Shown: positions 39,188 through 48,160 of the stretch, piece by piece
Position numbering within the stretch: position 1 is the first letter of the stretch
Layout of the letters: each line of letters begins with the position of its first letter
Assembly (NCBI RefSeq): GCF_014649715.1
Contig: NZ_BMTO01000011.1
Coordinates: 140,979-204,978, forward strand
DNA from: Streptomyces lateritius
Lineage (GTDB): Bacteria > Actinomycetota > Actinomycetes > Streptomycetales > Streptomycetaceae
Length of the DNA stretch: 64,000 nucleotides
Direction: 5' to 3'
Notes under the pieces: generated by a model
The model's database searches: none
What the model was told of the DNA's origin: nothing
The model's input: only the letters and a program-made list of their open reading frames with translations
Translations under genes and position numbers: made by a program

Positions 39188-39553
39188 TCAGTGCATGAGA
39201 TGCCCGTGTGAGGACATGTGGGGCGCCAGTGAGCGGGCCCGCTCCCACATGCCGTGGAACTGCTCGGTGGGGCGCTGCTGTTCACCGTGCAGAGCGTTGA
39301 GGATCACCAGGCCGCCGGTCACCGCGGGGACGGCCCACTGCGTGAACGCCAGGTGCCGTGCGCGCGCTCGGTGTCGATGGGGTGCTTGGCGGCCTTCTCG
39401 GCGTCCTGCGGGTCGGAGGAGGACGCGAGTTCGATCTTCTTGCCCAGCATGCGGCTGTAGGCGGTGGCGGCAAGGGCCGCACCGGTCAGGACGCTCTTGG
39501 CGAGGGTGGAGGCGGCGGCGCACGCCGCGCAGCATCGTGTTGCGTGGCGGCAT
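39188..39553 (-). pseudogene. Small membrane-protein gene with two compensating frameshifts
   Basis: The ATG at 39553 has GAGGGAG 6 bases upstream. Family-like sequence switches frame twice: after an unremarkable start, the second frame reads LAKSVLTGAALAATAYSRMLGKKIEL and KHPIDTERA, then near 39350 the first frame resumes with LAFTQWAVPAVTGGLVILNALHGEQQ. I recall Streptomyces proteins with these two blocks in one frame. So either real indels that cancel, or sequencing errors. The first frame is open throughout (121 codons), with a foreign Arg-rich middle. Confidence 0.65.
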
Positions 39554-39668
39554 GAACGGCTCCCTCGGGGCGGACGGTAGAAGCGCCGGCGCGGTTGCCG
39601 GTGTCCTGTCGACCCTCGCGCACCGCGCGGGCGGCCGCCATCGCGACTGTTACGAACGGAGCAGGCGG

Positions 39669-39684
39669 CACCACCCGGGTGGTG
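39669..39684. promoter_or_regulatory. 16-base perfect palindrome CACCACCCGGGTGGTG
   Basis: Lies in the 240-base gap upstream of the frameshifted gene, about 115 bases before its ATG on the minus strand and 125 bases downstream of nothing on the other side but the CBS gene end. Could be an operator; GC palindromes occur by chance but 16 bases is long. Confidence 0.35.
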
Positions 39685-39793
39685 GGGCCGAAGGGGGGCG
39701 CCGCCGGGTGAGGGCACCCGCTCCGGCCCCGTCCCACGCCACCCGGCAGCAACGTCCGACGATGCCGGCCTGCGTGCTCCGAGCGGGCGGGCG

Positions 39794-40210
39794 TCAGTCC
39801 GTGGACAGAGCTTCGAGCAGGTCGCCGACCTTGGGATCCGGGAGCGCGCGGGCGACGTCGGCCTGGGCGACGATGCCGACCAGGCGGTGCCCGTCGATCA
39901 CCGGCAGGCGGCGTACCTTGTGCGAGGTCATGGTCCGCAGGATCTCCTCGGCGTCATCGTCGGCGCCGATCGTGACCGCCTCGCCCTGGGCGAGGTCGCC
40001 GGCCTTGACCTCGGCCGGGTTCTTGCCGACCCCGAGGACCTTCACGACGATGTCGCGGTCGGTGAGCATGCCCTTGAGCTTGTCGTCCGTACCGCAGATC
40101 GGCAGCGCGCCCACCCCCAGCCGGGTCATCTTCTTCGCGGCGTCGAGCACCGTCTCCTCGGCGCCGATGCACTCCGCGCCTTCCGTCATGATCTCGCGAG
40201 CGGTCGTCAT
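39794..40210 (-). CDS. CBS-domain protein
   Basis: 138 residues from the ATG at 40210, with GGGAGG 8 bases upstream (a longer frame begins at 40339 but is not protein-like). Two CBS repeats form one Bateman module: TAREIMTEGAECIGAEETVLDAA...LGVGALPICG and TDRDIVVKVL, then VTIGADDDAEEILRTMTSHKVRRLPVIDG and VGIVAQADVAR. Such stand-alone modules bind adenine nucleotides and sense energy or redox state. The stress-gene neighbourhood (STAS, second CBS protein) fits. Confidence 0.92.
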   Translation of the reverse strand: MTTAREIMTEGAECIGAEETVLDAAKKMTRLGVGALPICGTDDKLKGMLTDRDIVVKVLGVGKNPAEVKAGDLAQGEAVTIGADDDAEEILRTMTSHKVRRLPVIDGHRLVGIVAQADVARALPDPKVGDLLEALSTD

Positions 40211-40342
40211 CCGGGCAGCCTCCCTGCTTTCCTCGTCTACGCGGTCTTCCGCACCCATCCGGGTGGGACGAGACACGCGTGCCCGCCCCTGGGCTTCGAG
40301 TAACGCCCAGTGCCGGCTCTCCACCCCGCCGACTGCCAACGG

Positions 40343-40846
40343 CTACTGCGGCTGGCCGCGCTGGTCGAGGAAGCAGCTCATGAGGCGGGCGGCGGTCACC
40401 GTACCGGCGAGACGTACCTGGTCGCCGTGGCGTTCGATCACCGCCACGAGGGGGCTGTGGGTGCGGGCCATCAGCGCCGCGACCTCGACCGCGGTCGCGT
40501 CCGGTCCGACGTACGGCGGGGGGAACAGGCGGCGGGGCAGCCACTCAGCGACGGTGAGCCCTCGGAGCCGCTCGGCGATCTCGGCGTCGATCGCTCCCCC
40601 GGCGGCGGATGCGACGAGCGGATCGTCGATCACATAGTCGGGAAGCACCTGCCGCAGGACCTGCGAACCGGGCACGATCGCGTGCGGCTGCCCGTCCGCG
40701 TCCAGCACGAGCAGGGCTGGCAGCGACTGCCGGGCCAGCAGACGGGCCGCGTCCATCGCGTCGTCGTCGGTCGTCACGAACGGATACGGCTCGGCCAGAT
40801 CGCGGGCACGCACAGCACTCTCCTCACCGGGTGAAGCCGACGACAT
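40343..40846 (-). CDS. CBS-domain protein
   Basis: 167 residues. First CBS: VRARDLAEPYPFVTTDDDAMDAARLLARQSLPALLVLD; second: LFPPPYVGPDATAVEVAALMARTHSPLVAVIE, then VRLAGTVTAARLMSCFL. No extra domain. Separated from the next CBS gene by 132 bases and probably cotranscribed. A conserved Streptomyces pair of short CBS proteins of unknown partner; possibly they regulate a transporter or enzyme in trans. Confidence 0.9.
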   Translation of the reverse strand: MSSASPGEESAVRARDLAEPYPFVTTDDDAMDAARLLARQSLPALLVLDADGQPHAIVPGSQVLRQVLPDYVIDDPLVASAAGGAIDAEIAERLRGLTVAEWLPRRLFPPPYVGPDATAVEVAALMARTHSPLVAVIERHGDQVRLAGTVTAARLMSCFLDQRGQPQ

Positions 40847-40982
40847 GCGCGGTGCCCGCCGGCCCGCGGTGTTTCACGCTCAGCCCGCCACAGACAGCCG
40901 CTCCATGCCATCCTCACACTCCACCGTAGGCCTGCCGGCACCGGTCCGGGGCGCGGATCAGACGCGGGATCGGGACGTCGTC

Positions 40983-41717
40983 CTACCGATGTGCCGGTCG
41001 GCTCGTCGCCCGTACCGCGTCCCTGATCAGCTCGGCGACCTGGGTGGGCTCGGACAGGGCGACGGCGTGGGAGGCGTCCGGGAGCTCGACGACGACGGCT
41101 CCGGCCCGCCGGGCGCCGTAGCGCTGGACCTCGGGGTTGATCGCACGGTCGGCCCCGGCCACCAGGGCCCAGGACGGCTTCGTCAGCCACGCGGCCGCGG
41201 AGGCCGTCTCGGCGAAGGCCGCGGCGGCCAGGGGGCGCTGGACCGCTGCCAGGACGGTGGCGACGTCCTCGGTCACGTCCGCGGCGAAGACGGCGGGGAA
41301 GGCCGCCTCGTCGATGGTGACCTCCACGGCGGAGTCGCCGTCGAGGAGCGGGTACCTCCACTCCTTCAGGCTGCTCGTCAGGGGGGAGTCGGGGAAGCGC
41401 GCCTGCAGCTCGCCGAGGCTCTCGCCCTCGCGCAGGACGTACGCGGCCACGTAGACGAGCCCGACGACGTTCTCCTCGGTGCCGGCCACGGTGATCAGCG
41501 CACCGCCGTAGGAGTGGCCGACGAGTACGACGGGGCCGTCGATCTGGGAGACGACGGAAGCGACGTAGGCGGCGTCCGAGGCGAGGCCGCGCAGGGGGTT
41601 GGCCGGCGCGATCACCGGAATGCCACGGCTCCGCAGTTCCCAGATGACGCCTATCCAGGCCGCCGCGTCGGCGAAGGCACCGTGCACGAGGACGACGGTG
41701 GGGGTGGGGGTGGTCAT
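40983..41717 (-). CDS. Alpha/beta hydrolase (EstC-like)
   Basis: 244 residues from the ATG at 41717. VVLVHGAFADAAAW is the oxyanion strand, VLVGHSYGG contains the nucleophile Ser, and ASHAVALSEP the catalytic His. The family (plant-type HNL/EstC hydrolases) cleaves small esters or lactones; no signal peptide. The AraC regulator gene is only 11 bases upstream and another hydrolase overlaps that regulator, so all three form one operon. A longer frame to 42002 overlaps the regulator and is rejected. Confidence 0.88.
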   Translation of the reverse strand: MTTPTPTVVLVHGAFADAAAWIGVIWELRSRGIPVIAPANPLRGLASDAAYVASVVSQIDGPVVLVGHSYGGALITVAGTEENVVGLVYVAAYVLREGESLGELQARFPDSPLTSSLKEWRYPLLDGDSAVEVTIDEAAFPAVFAADVTEDVATVLAAVQRPLAAAAFAETASAAAWLTKPSWALVAGADRAINPEVQRYGARRAGAVVVELPDASHAVALSEPTQVAELIRDAVRATSRPAHR

Positions 41718-41728
41718 GGGAGGGTCTC

Positions 41729-42622
41729 TCAGGCAGGAGTCGGGGTGAGGGACGGGGTGACGGAGTCCGGGGACGGCGACCGTGAGCCGGGAGCGCGGGC
41801 GGCGGTGGCCGGCGGGGCGAAGGCCGAGGTCGCCATCGACTGCCATTCGCTGGGGGACATGCCGTACGCGCCCCTGAACGTACGGCTGAAGTGGGAGGGG
41901 CTGCTGAAGCCCCAGCGGTGTGCCACCGCGGCCATGGTGGTTCTCCGGTGGGACCGGCCCAGCTCGATCCGGCAGGCTTCGAGCCTGCGTCGCCGCACCC
42001 ACTGGCTCACCGTGGTGCCGTCGCTCTGGAAGAGCTTGTGCAGGTACCGGACGGAGATGTGGTGGGCGCGGGCGATCGATTCGGGTGAGAGGTCCGGGTC
42101 CATCAGATGCTCTTCGACGAAGGCCCGGATACGGGACAGCGTCTCGTTGCCGCCCCTCGACGCGTCGGCCGACTCGTCCGCCGTGTCCGTCTCGAGGAGT
42201 TCCATGACCAGCACGGAGAGGAGGTGAACGGCCGTCCGGGCGCGCCGGTCCCCGATCGAGGACCGGCGGAACTCCGCCTCGGCGGCGAGCGCGGACAGGA
42301 AGTCCGACACCAGCGCCCCGAGCCCCTCACCGCCGCGCACGGGGACGCCCACCACCTGGTTCAGTTCCGACTCCGTGACTCCGAGGTAGCAGCGGGGTAT
42401 CCGGAAGAAGAGCATCCGGCAGCCGTCGCCGAACCGCAGCAGGTGGCGCCGGGCCGGGTCGCAGAAGACCAGGTCGTTCGGCTCCAGGGGACTCGGCGCC
42501 CCGTCGCGGACGCTGGTGACCGGGCCCTGGACATGCATGCCGAGGTAGAGGAAGTTTCCGTCCTCCTCGCCCGGCATGCCGGAGAGAACCTGAACGAGCC
42601 ACTCGGAAGCTGATCGGGTCAC
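41729..42622 (-). CDS. AraC-family regulator with AraC-binding-like N-domain
   Basis: 297 residues. About 1-140 is the AraC_binding_2-like sensor domain (LYLGMHVQGPVTSVRDG, LLRFGDGCRMLFFRIPR). About 170-275 has two HTHs: DPDLSPESIARAHHISVRYLHKLF and TMAAVAHRWGFSSPSHFSRTFRGAYGMSP. GTG at 42622 overlaps the upstream hydrolase stop as GTGA. It sits between two alpha/beta hydrolase genes in one operon, so it likely controls their expression in response to their substrate or product (inference). Confidence 0.93.
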   Translation of the reverse strand: MTRSASEWLVQVLSGMPGEEDGNFLYLGMHVQGPVTSVRDGAPSPLEPNDLVFCDPARRHLLRFGDGCRMLFFRIPRCYLGVTESELNQVVGVPVRGGEGLGALVSDFLSALAAEAEFRRSSIGDRRARTAVHLLSVLVMELLETDTADESADASRGGNETLSRIRAFVEEHLMDPDLSPESIARAHHISVRYLHKLFQSDGTTVSQWVRRRRLEACRIELGRSHRRTTMAAVAHRWGFSSPSHFSRTFRGAYGMSPSEWQSMATSAFAPPATAARAPGSRSPSPDSVTPSLTPTPA

Positions 42623-43491
42623 GGGAACTCCACACCGTACGGTTCGTCGTCGCCGGGCGCGGCCGACAGGAACTTCTCGACGACCGCGTCGAAGGCCGCC
42701 GGGTTCTCGAGGAAGGGGAAGTGCGAGTTCGCCACGTCGGAGGGGAAGACGTGCAGGCGCGCGCCGGGGATCTGTGCGGCGATGTAGCGCTGCGAGTCGG
42801 GGTGCACATGGCTTCCCTCACAGCCGATCACCAGGGTCGGCACATCGATCCTGGGGAGGACGTCGCGCCAGTCCTGAGCGCAGTGGTCGAACAGCAGGGG
42901 TACGCCGGCGTAGGCGGGTGTCGAGGTGATCTGCTCGGCGACGAAGGCGAGCGTCTCCGGGTCGGGGTCGCCGGAGAACATGCCGCGCACGAAGTCGGCG
43001 CGCACCCGCTCGCCGCCAGGCGCCGCGAGCGCGGCACCGAGGGCGAGCAGCTCCGACACGTCGAAGATGGCACCGGAGTCCTGCTGCTCCCGAGGTGTCA
43101 TCCAGGGGACCGCGGCGACGGCCGCCGGCTGGTCGACGGCGACGAAGCGCCGGATCCGCCCGGTGCCGTACTGGTCGATGAAGCTCCACCACACGGAGAC
43201 GCCCATGGACCAGCCCAGCGCGTCGAACCGCTCCAGCCTCAGGTGGTCGACGAGTTCGAGCACGTCACGGGCGAGGCGAGCGATGCGATAGCCGTGCCGC
43301 GGTTTGCCGGACAGCCCGTGGCCGCGCAGGTCGACGGTGACGACGCGACGCCCCGGGGACAGATCCGCGACCTGGTGCCGGAACATCGCCTGCGTCTGGC
43401 CCCAGCCGTGCAGCATGACGAGGGGAGGGCCCTCGCCGCCGGTGTCCCGGTACGCGATCCGTGTCCCGTCGGTCGTGATCAGTTCCCTCAT
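42619..43491 (-). CDS. Alpha/beta hydrolase
   Basis: 290 residues. LVMLHGWGQTQAMFR, nucleophile Ser in ALGWSMGVSVWW, and His in NSHFPFLENP. Similar to haloperoxidase/epoxide-hydrolase-type alpha/beta enzymes; the GWSMG elbow is the family form. Cytoplasmic. The stop overlaps the AraC gene start (GTGA), so it is the first gene of the hydrolase-regulator-hydrolase operon. ATG at 43491. Confidence 0.9.
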   Translation of the reverse strand: MRELITTDGTRIAYRDTGGEGPPLVMLHGWGQTQAMFRHQVADLSPGRRVVTVDLRGHGLSGKPRHGYRIARLARDVLELVDHLRLERFDALGWSMGVSVWWSFIDQYGTGRIRRFVAVDQPAAVAAVPWMTPREQQDSGAIFDVSELLALGAALAAPGGERVRADFVRGMFSGDPDPETLAFVAEQITSTPAYAGVPLLFDHCAQDWRDVLPRIDVPTLVIGCEGSHVHPDSQRYIAAQIPGARLHVFPSDVANSHFPFLENPAAFDAVVEKFLSAAPGDDEPYGVEFP

Positions 43492-43664
43492 GCTCTCTCT
43501 TCCCTCGTCACGGGCCGGCCGTCGGGCCCGCCTCGTCCCTCACATCCTCGGACGTGGTGCCTCGCCGTCACCACCGCGTGCTGTAGGAATCGGGCGGGAG
43601 ATCCTTCTCGCTTTGTCGAAGTCGTGGCAGCCGGGCAGGCCGGTCACGAGACCGCGGCCGGGGG

Positions 43665-44912
43665 TCAGGCGGGCGCGCCGTCGCCGGGGGTGAGGAGTTC
43701 CTCGATCCTGAGTCCCAGGTGCAGGGTGAGGCGGTGGGCACCGTCGTCCAGGTCGAGTCCGGTGATCTCCTGGATCTGGCGCAGGCGGTAGTAGAGCGAC
43801 GTGCGGTGGAGTCGCAGGGCCTCCGCGGTCCTGGGGATGGACCCGGCGTGTTCGAGGAAGCACCGCAAGGTGTCCCGCAGCCGGTCGCCGCCATGGGCCT
43901 CGTCGAGGGTGCGGAGCGGCTTGGGGACGAGGGACGTGTTCAGGGCGTGCTCGGGGAGTTGGAGGAGCACGGCGAGCTCGCCGAGCAAATCCCAGTCGCC
44001 CACGCTCCTCAGGGAGGGCAGCCGGCGGGCCGCGCGGGCCGCCACCAGCGCCTGCTCGTACGACGTCCAGGCACCCCGGAGGCCCGGGTGCCGTCCCCCG
44101 ACGCCGATCACGGGGGCCGCCGAGGGGCCCAGAAACGTGGCGAGTTCGTCGAGGACGCGTCCGGACTGGGCGGCGACCTCGTCCGGCCCGGGGGGCCGGT
44201 CACGCAGTTGGAGGAGGATCGCCCGCTCCTGGTCGATCGCGAGGACTCCCTGCGCCGAACGCGTCTGCCGGAAGCCTTCCAACGCCCCCCACAGGGCCGC
44301 CTCGGACTGCCGCCCGGGTTCCGTGCCGCGGCGCAGCTGGACGAGGGTGACGAGGACGTGCTCCGCCTCCCCGAGCAGCCCCAGCTCCCTCGCCCGCCGG
44401 CGTGCGGCGGTTCGCGTGGCGACGTCCGAGTCGACCAGGTCGAGGACAAGAGTCCGCTCCTCGGCCTTCCGGGTGTCGGCCGCGAGGTGCTCGGCGTACA
44501 TCTGGGCGGCCATGAGGGCGGCGGCCCGCGCGATGGTCCCGGTCTCCGGCTCCCCCAGCGCCTTGTCCGGCACGACCACCATCAGCAGGCCGAGGAGGTG
44601 CCCGCGCTCGCGCAGCGGCACCACGTAGCGGGGCAGCAGTCCGAGATCGTCACGGCCCTCGACGAATCCGGGCTTCGACCACTGGGCCACGCCCTGGGCG
44701 AGCACGTACCGGACGGTCGCGTTGTCGGCACGGCCCTGCAGCAGCGTCCCGATGCGCACCGGGTCCTCGTCACCGAAGTGGCGGCTCGTGCAGACCATGC
44801 GGACCAGCGGATCGTCGACCGCGACGGACCGGCCCAGCGTCTCCGCGAGTTCGTCGACGAGCGCCTGAAGCTCCGCGCTGCCGGGACGGGCTCGCTGGGG
44901 CCGTACGGTCAT
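43665..44912 (-). CDS. PucR/CdaR-type helix-turn-helix regulator
   Basis: 415 residues from the ATG at 44912 (AGAGGAA 6 bases upstream; an upstream ATG at 44978 is less likely). The N-terminal part is a GAF/PucR-like sensor (LGRSVAVDDPLVRMVCTSRHFG). The central part (EHVLVTLVQLRRG, GVLAIDQERAILL) is a GGDEF-related region, and the C-terminus has the PucR HTH (TAEALRLHRTSLYYRLRQIQEITGLDL). PucR-type proteins usually regulate purine, amino-acid or aromatic catabolism. It sits alone between the hydrolase operon and the LAL gene. Confidence 0.9.
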   Translation of the reverse strand: MTVRPQRARPGSAELQALVDELAETLGRSVAVDDPLVRMVCTSRHFGDEDPVRIGTLLQGRADNATVRYVLAQGVAQWSKPGFVEGRDDLGLLPRYVVPLRERGHLLGLLMVVVPDKALGEPETGTIARAAALMAAQMYAEHLAADTRKAEERTLVLDLVDSDVATRTAARRRARELGLLGEAEHVLVTLVQLRRGTEPGRQSEAALWGALEGFRQTRSAQGVLAIDQERAILLQLRDRPPGPDEVAAQSGRVLDELATFLGPSAAPVIGVGGRHPGLRGAWTSYEQALVAARAARRLPSLRSVGDWDLLGELAVLLQLPEHALNTSLVPKPLRTLDEAHGGDRLRDTLRCFLEHAGSIPRTAEALRLHRTSLYYRLRQIQEITGLDLDDGAHRLTLHLGLRIEELLTPGDGAPA

Positions 44913-45053
44913 GCGCTGTTCCTCTCTCGACCACCTGTTCCCTGCGGATCGCTCTCCGTTTCCGCAGCTCTTGATCATTTTGAGGGGGGCGAGGACATCG
45001 GCACATCGCGTGAATCGTCCATTGGCACGGCCTCGGCAGGGGATACGAAGCGG

Positions 45054-48000
45054 TCACTCTCCGCTGTCACGGGTCGCCGCGAGGCGTGACAGTTCCCCGC
45101 GCGAGGTGATGTCGAGCTTGGTGAAGACGCGGCGCAGGTGCGAACCGACCGTGTGGGGCGAGAGGGAGAGGTGCTCGGCAACGCGCGCGTTGGTCAGCCC
45201 TTGGGCCACGAGCCGTGCGACACCCGCCTCGGCCACTGTCAGCTCGGGCCACTCCTCGACGTGTCCGGCCGGCGAGAGCCGCCGCCGGACACCCGCGGCC
45301 CGCAGGCGCCGACGGACGCGCAGGGCGTCCCGTTCGGCGCCTGCTCGCGTGTAGAGGGCGAGGGCCTTGTCCAGGTACGGCACCGCTTCGGACCTACGGG
45401 TGACCGCGAGCTTGCGTCCGGCGTCCTCCAGCGCCGACGCCCGGGCCAGGGGCCGGGGGCAGTCCTCGTACAGCCGGACGGCGCGCAGGAGATGACCGAG
45501 GTCGTTGGCGAGCAGGCCGCGGGCGTGCGCGGCGGTGGCGGCGAGGATCATGACGTCGGGGTTGAGCGCGGCTCGGCGCTCGGCCACGTCGGCCGCCGCC
45601 GCGGCCCGTTCGTGTGCGCCGGCCCGCAGCGCCATGCGGACGAGGACGGGGGCGTCCGCGGGGTCGAGCGGGCCGACGAGGGAGGGCCGTTCCGCCACGA
45701 GCGCCACGGTCACGTCGCCGACGAGGGCCATGGCGCGGTCGGGCCTGCCTTCGGAGTCGGCGGTCAGTGCCGTCGTCCACGCGCCGGCGTCACGCAGGAG
45801 TGGTGCGTCGGCGCTTCGCAACCGCAGGGCCTCCGCCGCGTACGCTCGTACGGCCTCCTGATCGCCGGTGTGGAGCGCGACGCGCATCAGCGTGGGCAGG
45901 AGGACGGCATCGGCGAAGTCGCCGGGACCGAGCTCGTCGCTCACCGCGGTGGCGGCTTCCGCAGCGGCCCGGGCGTCCGTCAACCGTCCGGCGTCCAGAA
46001 GCGCTCGGGCGTGGTTCGCGAGCCACATGCGGGTGGCTGCCGCCCGGCCCTGGTTCCTGGTGTTCCTGACGCCGGCCTCGGCGAGGGCGAGCGCCTCCGC
46101 CGAGCGGCCGGCCGCGTTCCACAGGAAGCCCTGCCACAGGGCCTCCGGAATCCAGGCGGAAGGGTCGGCCTCCCGTCCCGCGGCAAGGGCGGCAGCGCGG
46201 TCCGCCTGACGGACCGCGCTGCTCCAGTCCATCCGGTGGAAGTACACGACCGAGGCGGCCACCGTCGCCGTGGCCCCGGCGGCGCGGTCCCCGGTCGCCT
46301 CGGCGGCCGCCAGCGCCTCGGCGACGGCCTGCTCGGCCGCATCGAGCTCGCCCGACATCGACAGGGCGAGGCAGAGCAGCGCGGTCAGTCGCGCCCGCAG
46401 AGCCGCCGGAACCCCGGGCAGGCCCGCCCCGGTACGGGCGTGCCGGACCGCCTCGGAGAAGTCGGACCGGCAGAACAGGCGTCGCGCCAGACCGAGGCGT
46501 GTCCGGGCCTCGGCCTCGGGTCCGAGGCCACCGCTCGACGGGGCCGGAGCCCCCGGGTGGTGGGCCCGGGCAGCCGGCCCCGTCCACCGGAGGAGCGGAA
46601 CCGCCCCGGCGCTCCCCCGCGGCCGCTCCGGCCCGTCCGTCGCGACGGGTTCCCGGGCGCTGAAGCCGGACTCGCGGGCGCTGTGGTCGGGCTCCCGACC
46701 GCTGAGCCCAGGCTCCCGGGCACTGAGACCGGGCTCCCGGGTGCTGAGCTTAGGCTCCCGGGCACTGAGACCGGATTCCGGGGCTCCGGGGCCGGGTTCC
46801 GCGTCCGGTACGGCAGCGGTGGCCGTGAGGTCCGAAGCGGCGGGGCGCCGCCCGTCGTCCACCGCCGGGCCAACGGTCGACGTGCTTTCGGTCGGCGCGC
46901 TGTCGGTCGGCGCGCTGTCGGTCGGCGGCACAGGGGGTCCGGCCGGGGATGCGGCGCTCTCCGGCAGCGCCTCGGCGGCGTGACGGCGCGGCTTGCCCGC
47001 GTTGTGGCGCGCGGAGAGCGGAAGGCCGGCTTCCACCGCCTCGCGGATCAGGGCGTGGCGGAATTCCAGGTGATCGCCCCTTTCAGCGAGCAGATCGGAG
47101 TCGAGGGCTTCCCGCACGGCGCTGATCAGTGTCGCCGACGGTCTGCCGAGCGCCTCGGCCAGCAGCCGCACGGTGACCGCGCTTCCCATTGCGGCCGTCG
47201 TCTCCACCAGCTCGCGGGCCGCGTCGGACAGCAGGTCGAGGCGGCGGCGGACGGAGGACAGCCGCCCGACGGGGCCGGGACCGGCCGGCAGCCGGGCCAT
47301 GCCGTTCTCGATCGTCACCGCCCCCTCCTCCCTCATCGCGTCGAGCAACTCCACCAGCAGCAGCGGCACGCCCTCGGCCCGGCGGGCGACGCGAAGGACG
47401 TCCGGGTCGGGGACCGCGCCCAGGACGTCCTCGGTGATCCGCGCGATCGCCAGGTCCCCGAGCGGGCCCAGAACCAGCTCATACGCGCCGGCCCGCTGGA
47501 TCCTGTCCAGGGTCGTGCGCACGCCCGGCGGCACGCTTCCGCCGCGCACGGCCACCAGCCACAGGATCGGCTCCGACGAGAGTCCGGCCGCGACGGTGTG
47601 AAAGGCGAGCAGCGTCAGGTCGTCACACCACTGGAGGTCGTCGAGGACGATGAGCAGCGGCCCGCCGCGAGCCGCCTCCCGCAGGCGGTCCCCCAGTTCC
47701 TGAAGCAGCCAGAACCGCTGGCCGGGCGACGTGGCGAGGTCCCGGAGCCGGGCCGCGTCCGCCACCTCCCCGGAGAGCAGCCCCTCGAGCAGCGGGCCGA
47801 GCGGCGACCGATCGTCGGGGTCCGCTCCCCCGTGGAAGACCCGCGTCCCGCGCCGCTTCGCGGACGCCGCCGCCTCCGTGAGGATCCTGGTCCTGCCGCT
47901 GCCCGGGGGGCCTTCGACGCGGACGATCCCGCCTTCACCCCGGGCGAGCGAGTCGAGCCGCGCCTCGACGAACGCCAGTTCCGCCTCCCTGCCGCGGACC

Positions 48001-48080
48001 GGCGTCCTCGCGAGGCGCCGGCGCGTCACACCGCCGGGGTCCTCGGGAGAAGGCCCTGTGGTCAATCGGTTCACGCTCAT
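45054..48080 (-). CDS. LuxR-family LAL regulator with AAA-like ATPase domain
   Basis: About 1,008 residues from the ATG at 48080; a GTG at 48101 is possible. Walker A is GPPGSGRT (about 57-64), with Arg where Lys is normal, and Walker B is LLIVLDDLQW. A long TPR-like region follows, interrupted by a low-complexity insert of heptamer repeats (GLSAREP, KLSTREP, GLSAREP...). It ends with a LuxR HTH (ELTVAEAGVARLVAQGLTNARVAEHLSLSPHTVGSHL). Such proteins activate antibiotic or catabolic clusters. The target is not known; the monooxygenase genes directly upstream are candidates. Confidence 0.93.
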   Translation of the reverse strand: MSVNRLTTGPSPEDPGGVTRRRLARTPVRGREAELAFVEARLDSLARGEGGIVRVEGPPGSGRTRILTEAAASAKRRGTRVFHGGADPDDRSPLGPLLEGLLSGEVADAARLRDLATSPGQRFWLLQELGDRLREAARGGPLLIVLDDLQWCDDLTLLAFHTVAAGLSSEPILWLVAVRGGSVPPGVRTTLDRIQRAGAYELVLGPLGDLAIARITEDVLGAVPDPDVLRVARRAEGVPLLLVELLDAMREEGAVTIENGMARLPAGPGPVGRLSSVRRRLDLLSDAARELVETTAAMGSAVTVRLLAEALGRPSATLISAVREALDSDLLAERGDHLEFRHALIREAVEAGLPLSARHNAGKPRRHAAEALPESAASPAGPPVPPTDSAPTDSAPTESTSTVGPAVDDGRRPAASDLTATAAVPDAEPGPGAPESGLSAREPKLSTREPGLSAREPGLSGREPDHSARESGFSAREPVATDGPERPRGSAGAVPLLRWTGPAARAHHPGAPAPSSGGLGPEAEARTRLGLARRLFCRSDFSEAVRHARTGAGLPGVPAALRARLTALLCLALSMSGELDAAEQAVAEALAAAEATGDRAAGATATVAASVVYFHRMDWSSAVRQADRAAALAAGREADPSAWIPEALWQGFLWNAAGRSAEALALAEAGVRNTRNQGRAAATRMWLANHARALLDAGRLTDARAAAEAATAVSDELGPGDFADAVLLPTLMRVALHTGDQEAVRAYAAEALRLRSADAPLLRDAGAWTTALTADSEGRPDRAMALVGDVTVALVAERPSLVGPLDPADAPVLVRMALRAGAHERAAAAADVAERRAALNPDVMILAATAAHARGLLANDLGHLLRAVRLYEDCPRPLARASALEDAGRKLAVTRRSEAVPYLDKALALYTRAGAERDALRVRRRLRAAGVRRRLSPAGHVEEWPELTVAEAGVARLVAQGLTNARVAEHLSLSPHTVGSHLRRVFTKLDITSRGELSRLAATRDSGE
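46650..46775. repeat. Six 21-base repeats inside the LAL gene
   Basis: Units like GGCTCCCGGGCACTGAGACCG code the heptamer REPxLSA on the minus strand (GLSAREP, KLSTREP, GLSAREP, GLSGREP, DHSARES, GFSAREP). Being 21 bases, slippage keeps the frame. A short 15-base repeat coding TDSAP/TESTS lies nearby at about 46890. Confidence 0.8.
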
Positions 48081-48160
48081 TCCGCCGGCCGGGGGCCGCA
48101 CGGGACGAGGCTGGGATCCGCGTGCGGTAACGGCGGAACAGTATGAAGGACTCCCCTGCC

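Noticed and set aside
46650..46775. Repeat array resembling CRISPR
   Set aside because: Units are contiguous, in-frame within the LAL gene and have no spacers.
45138..48146. A 1,002-codon open frame opposite the LAL gene
   Set aside because: Arg/Gly-rich, no domain, mirror of the real gene.
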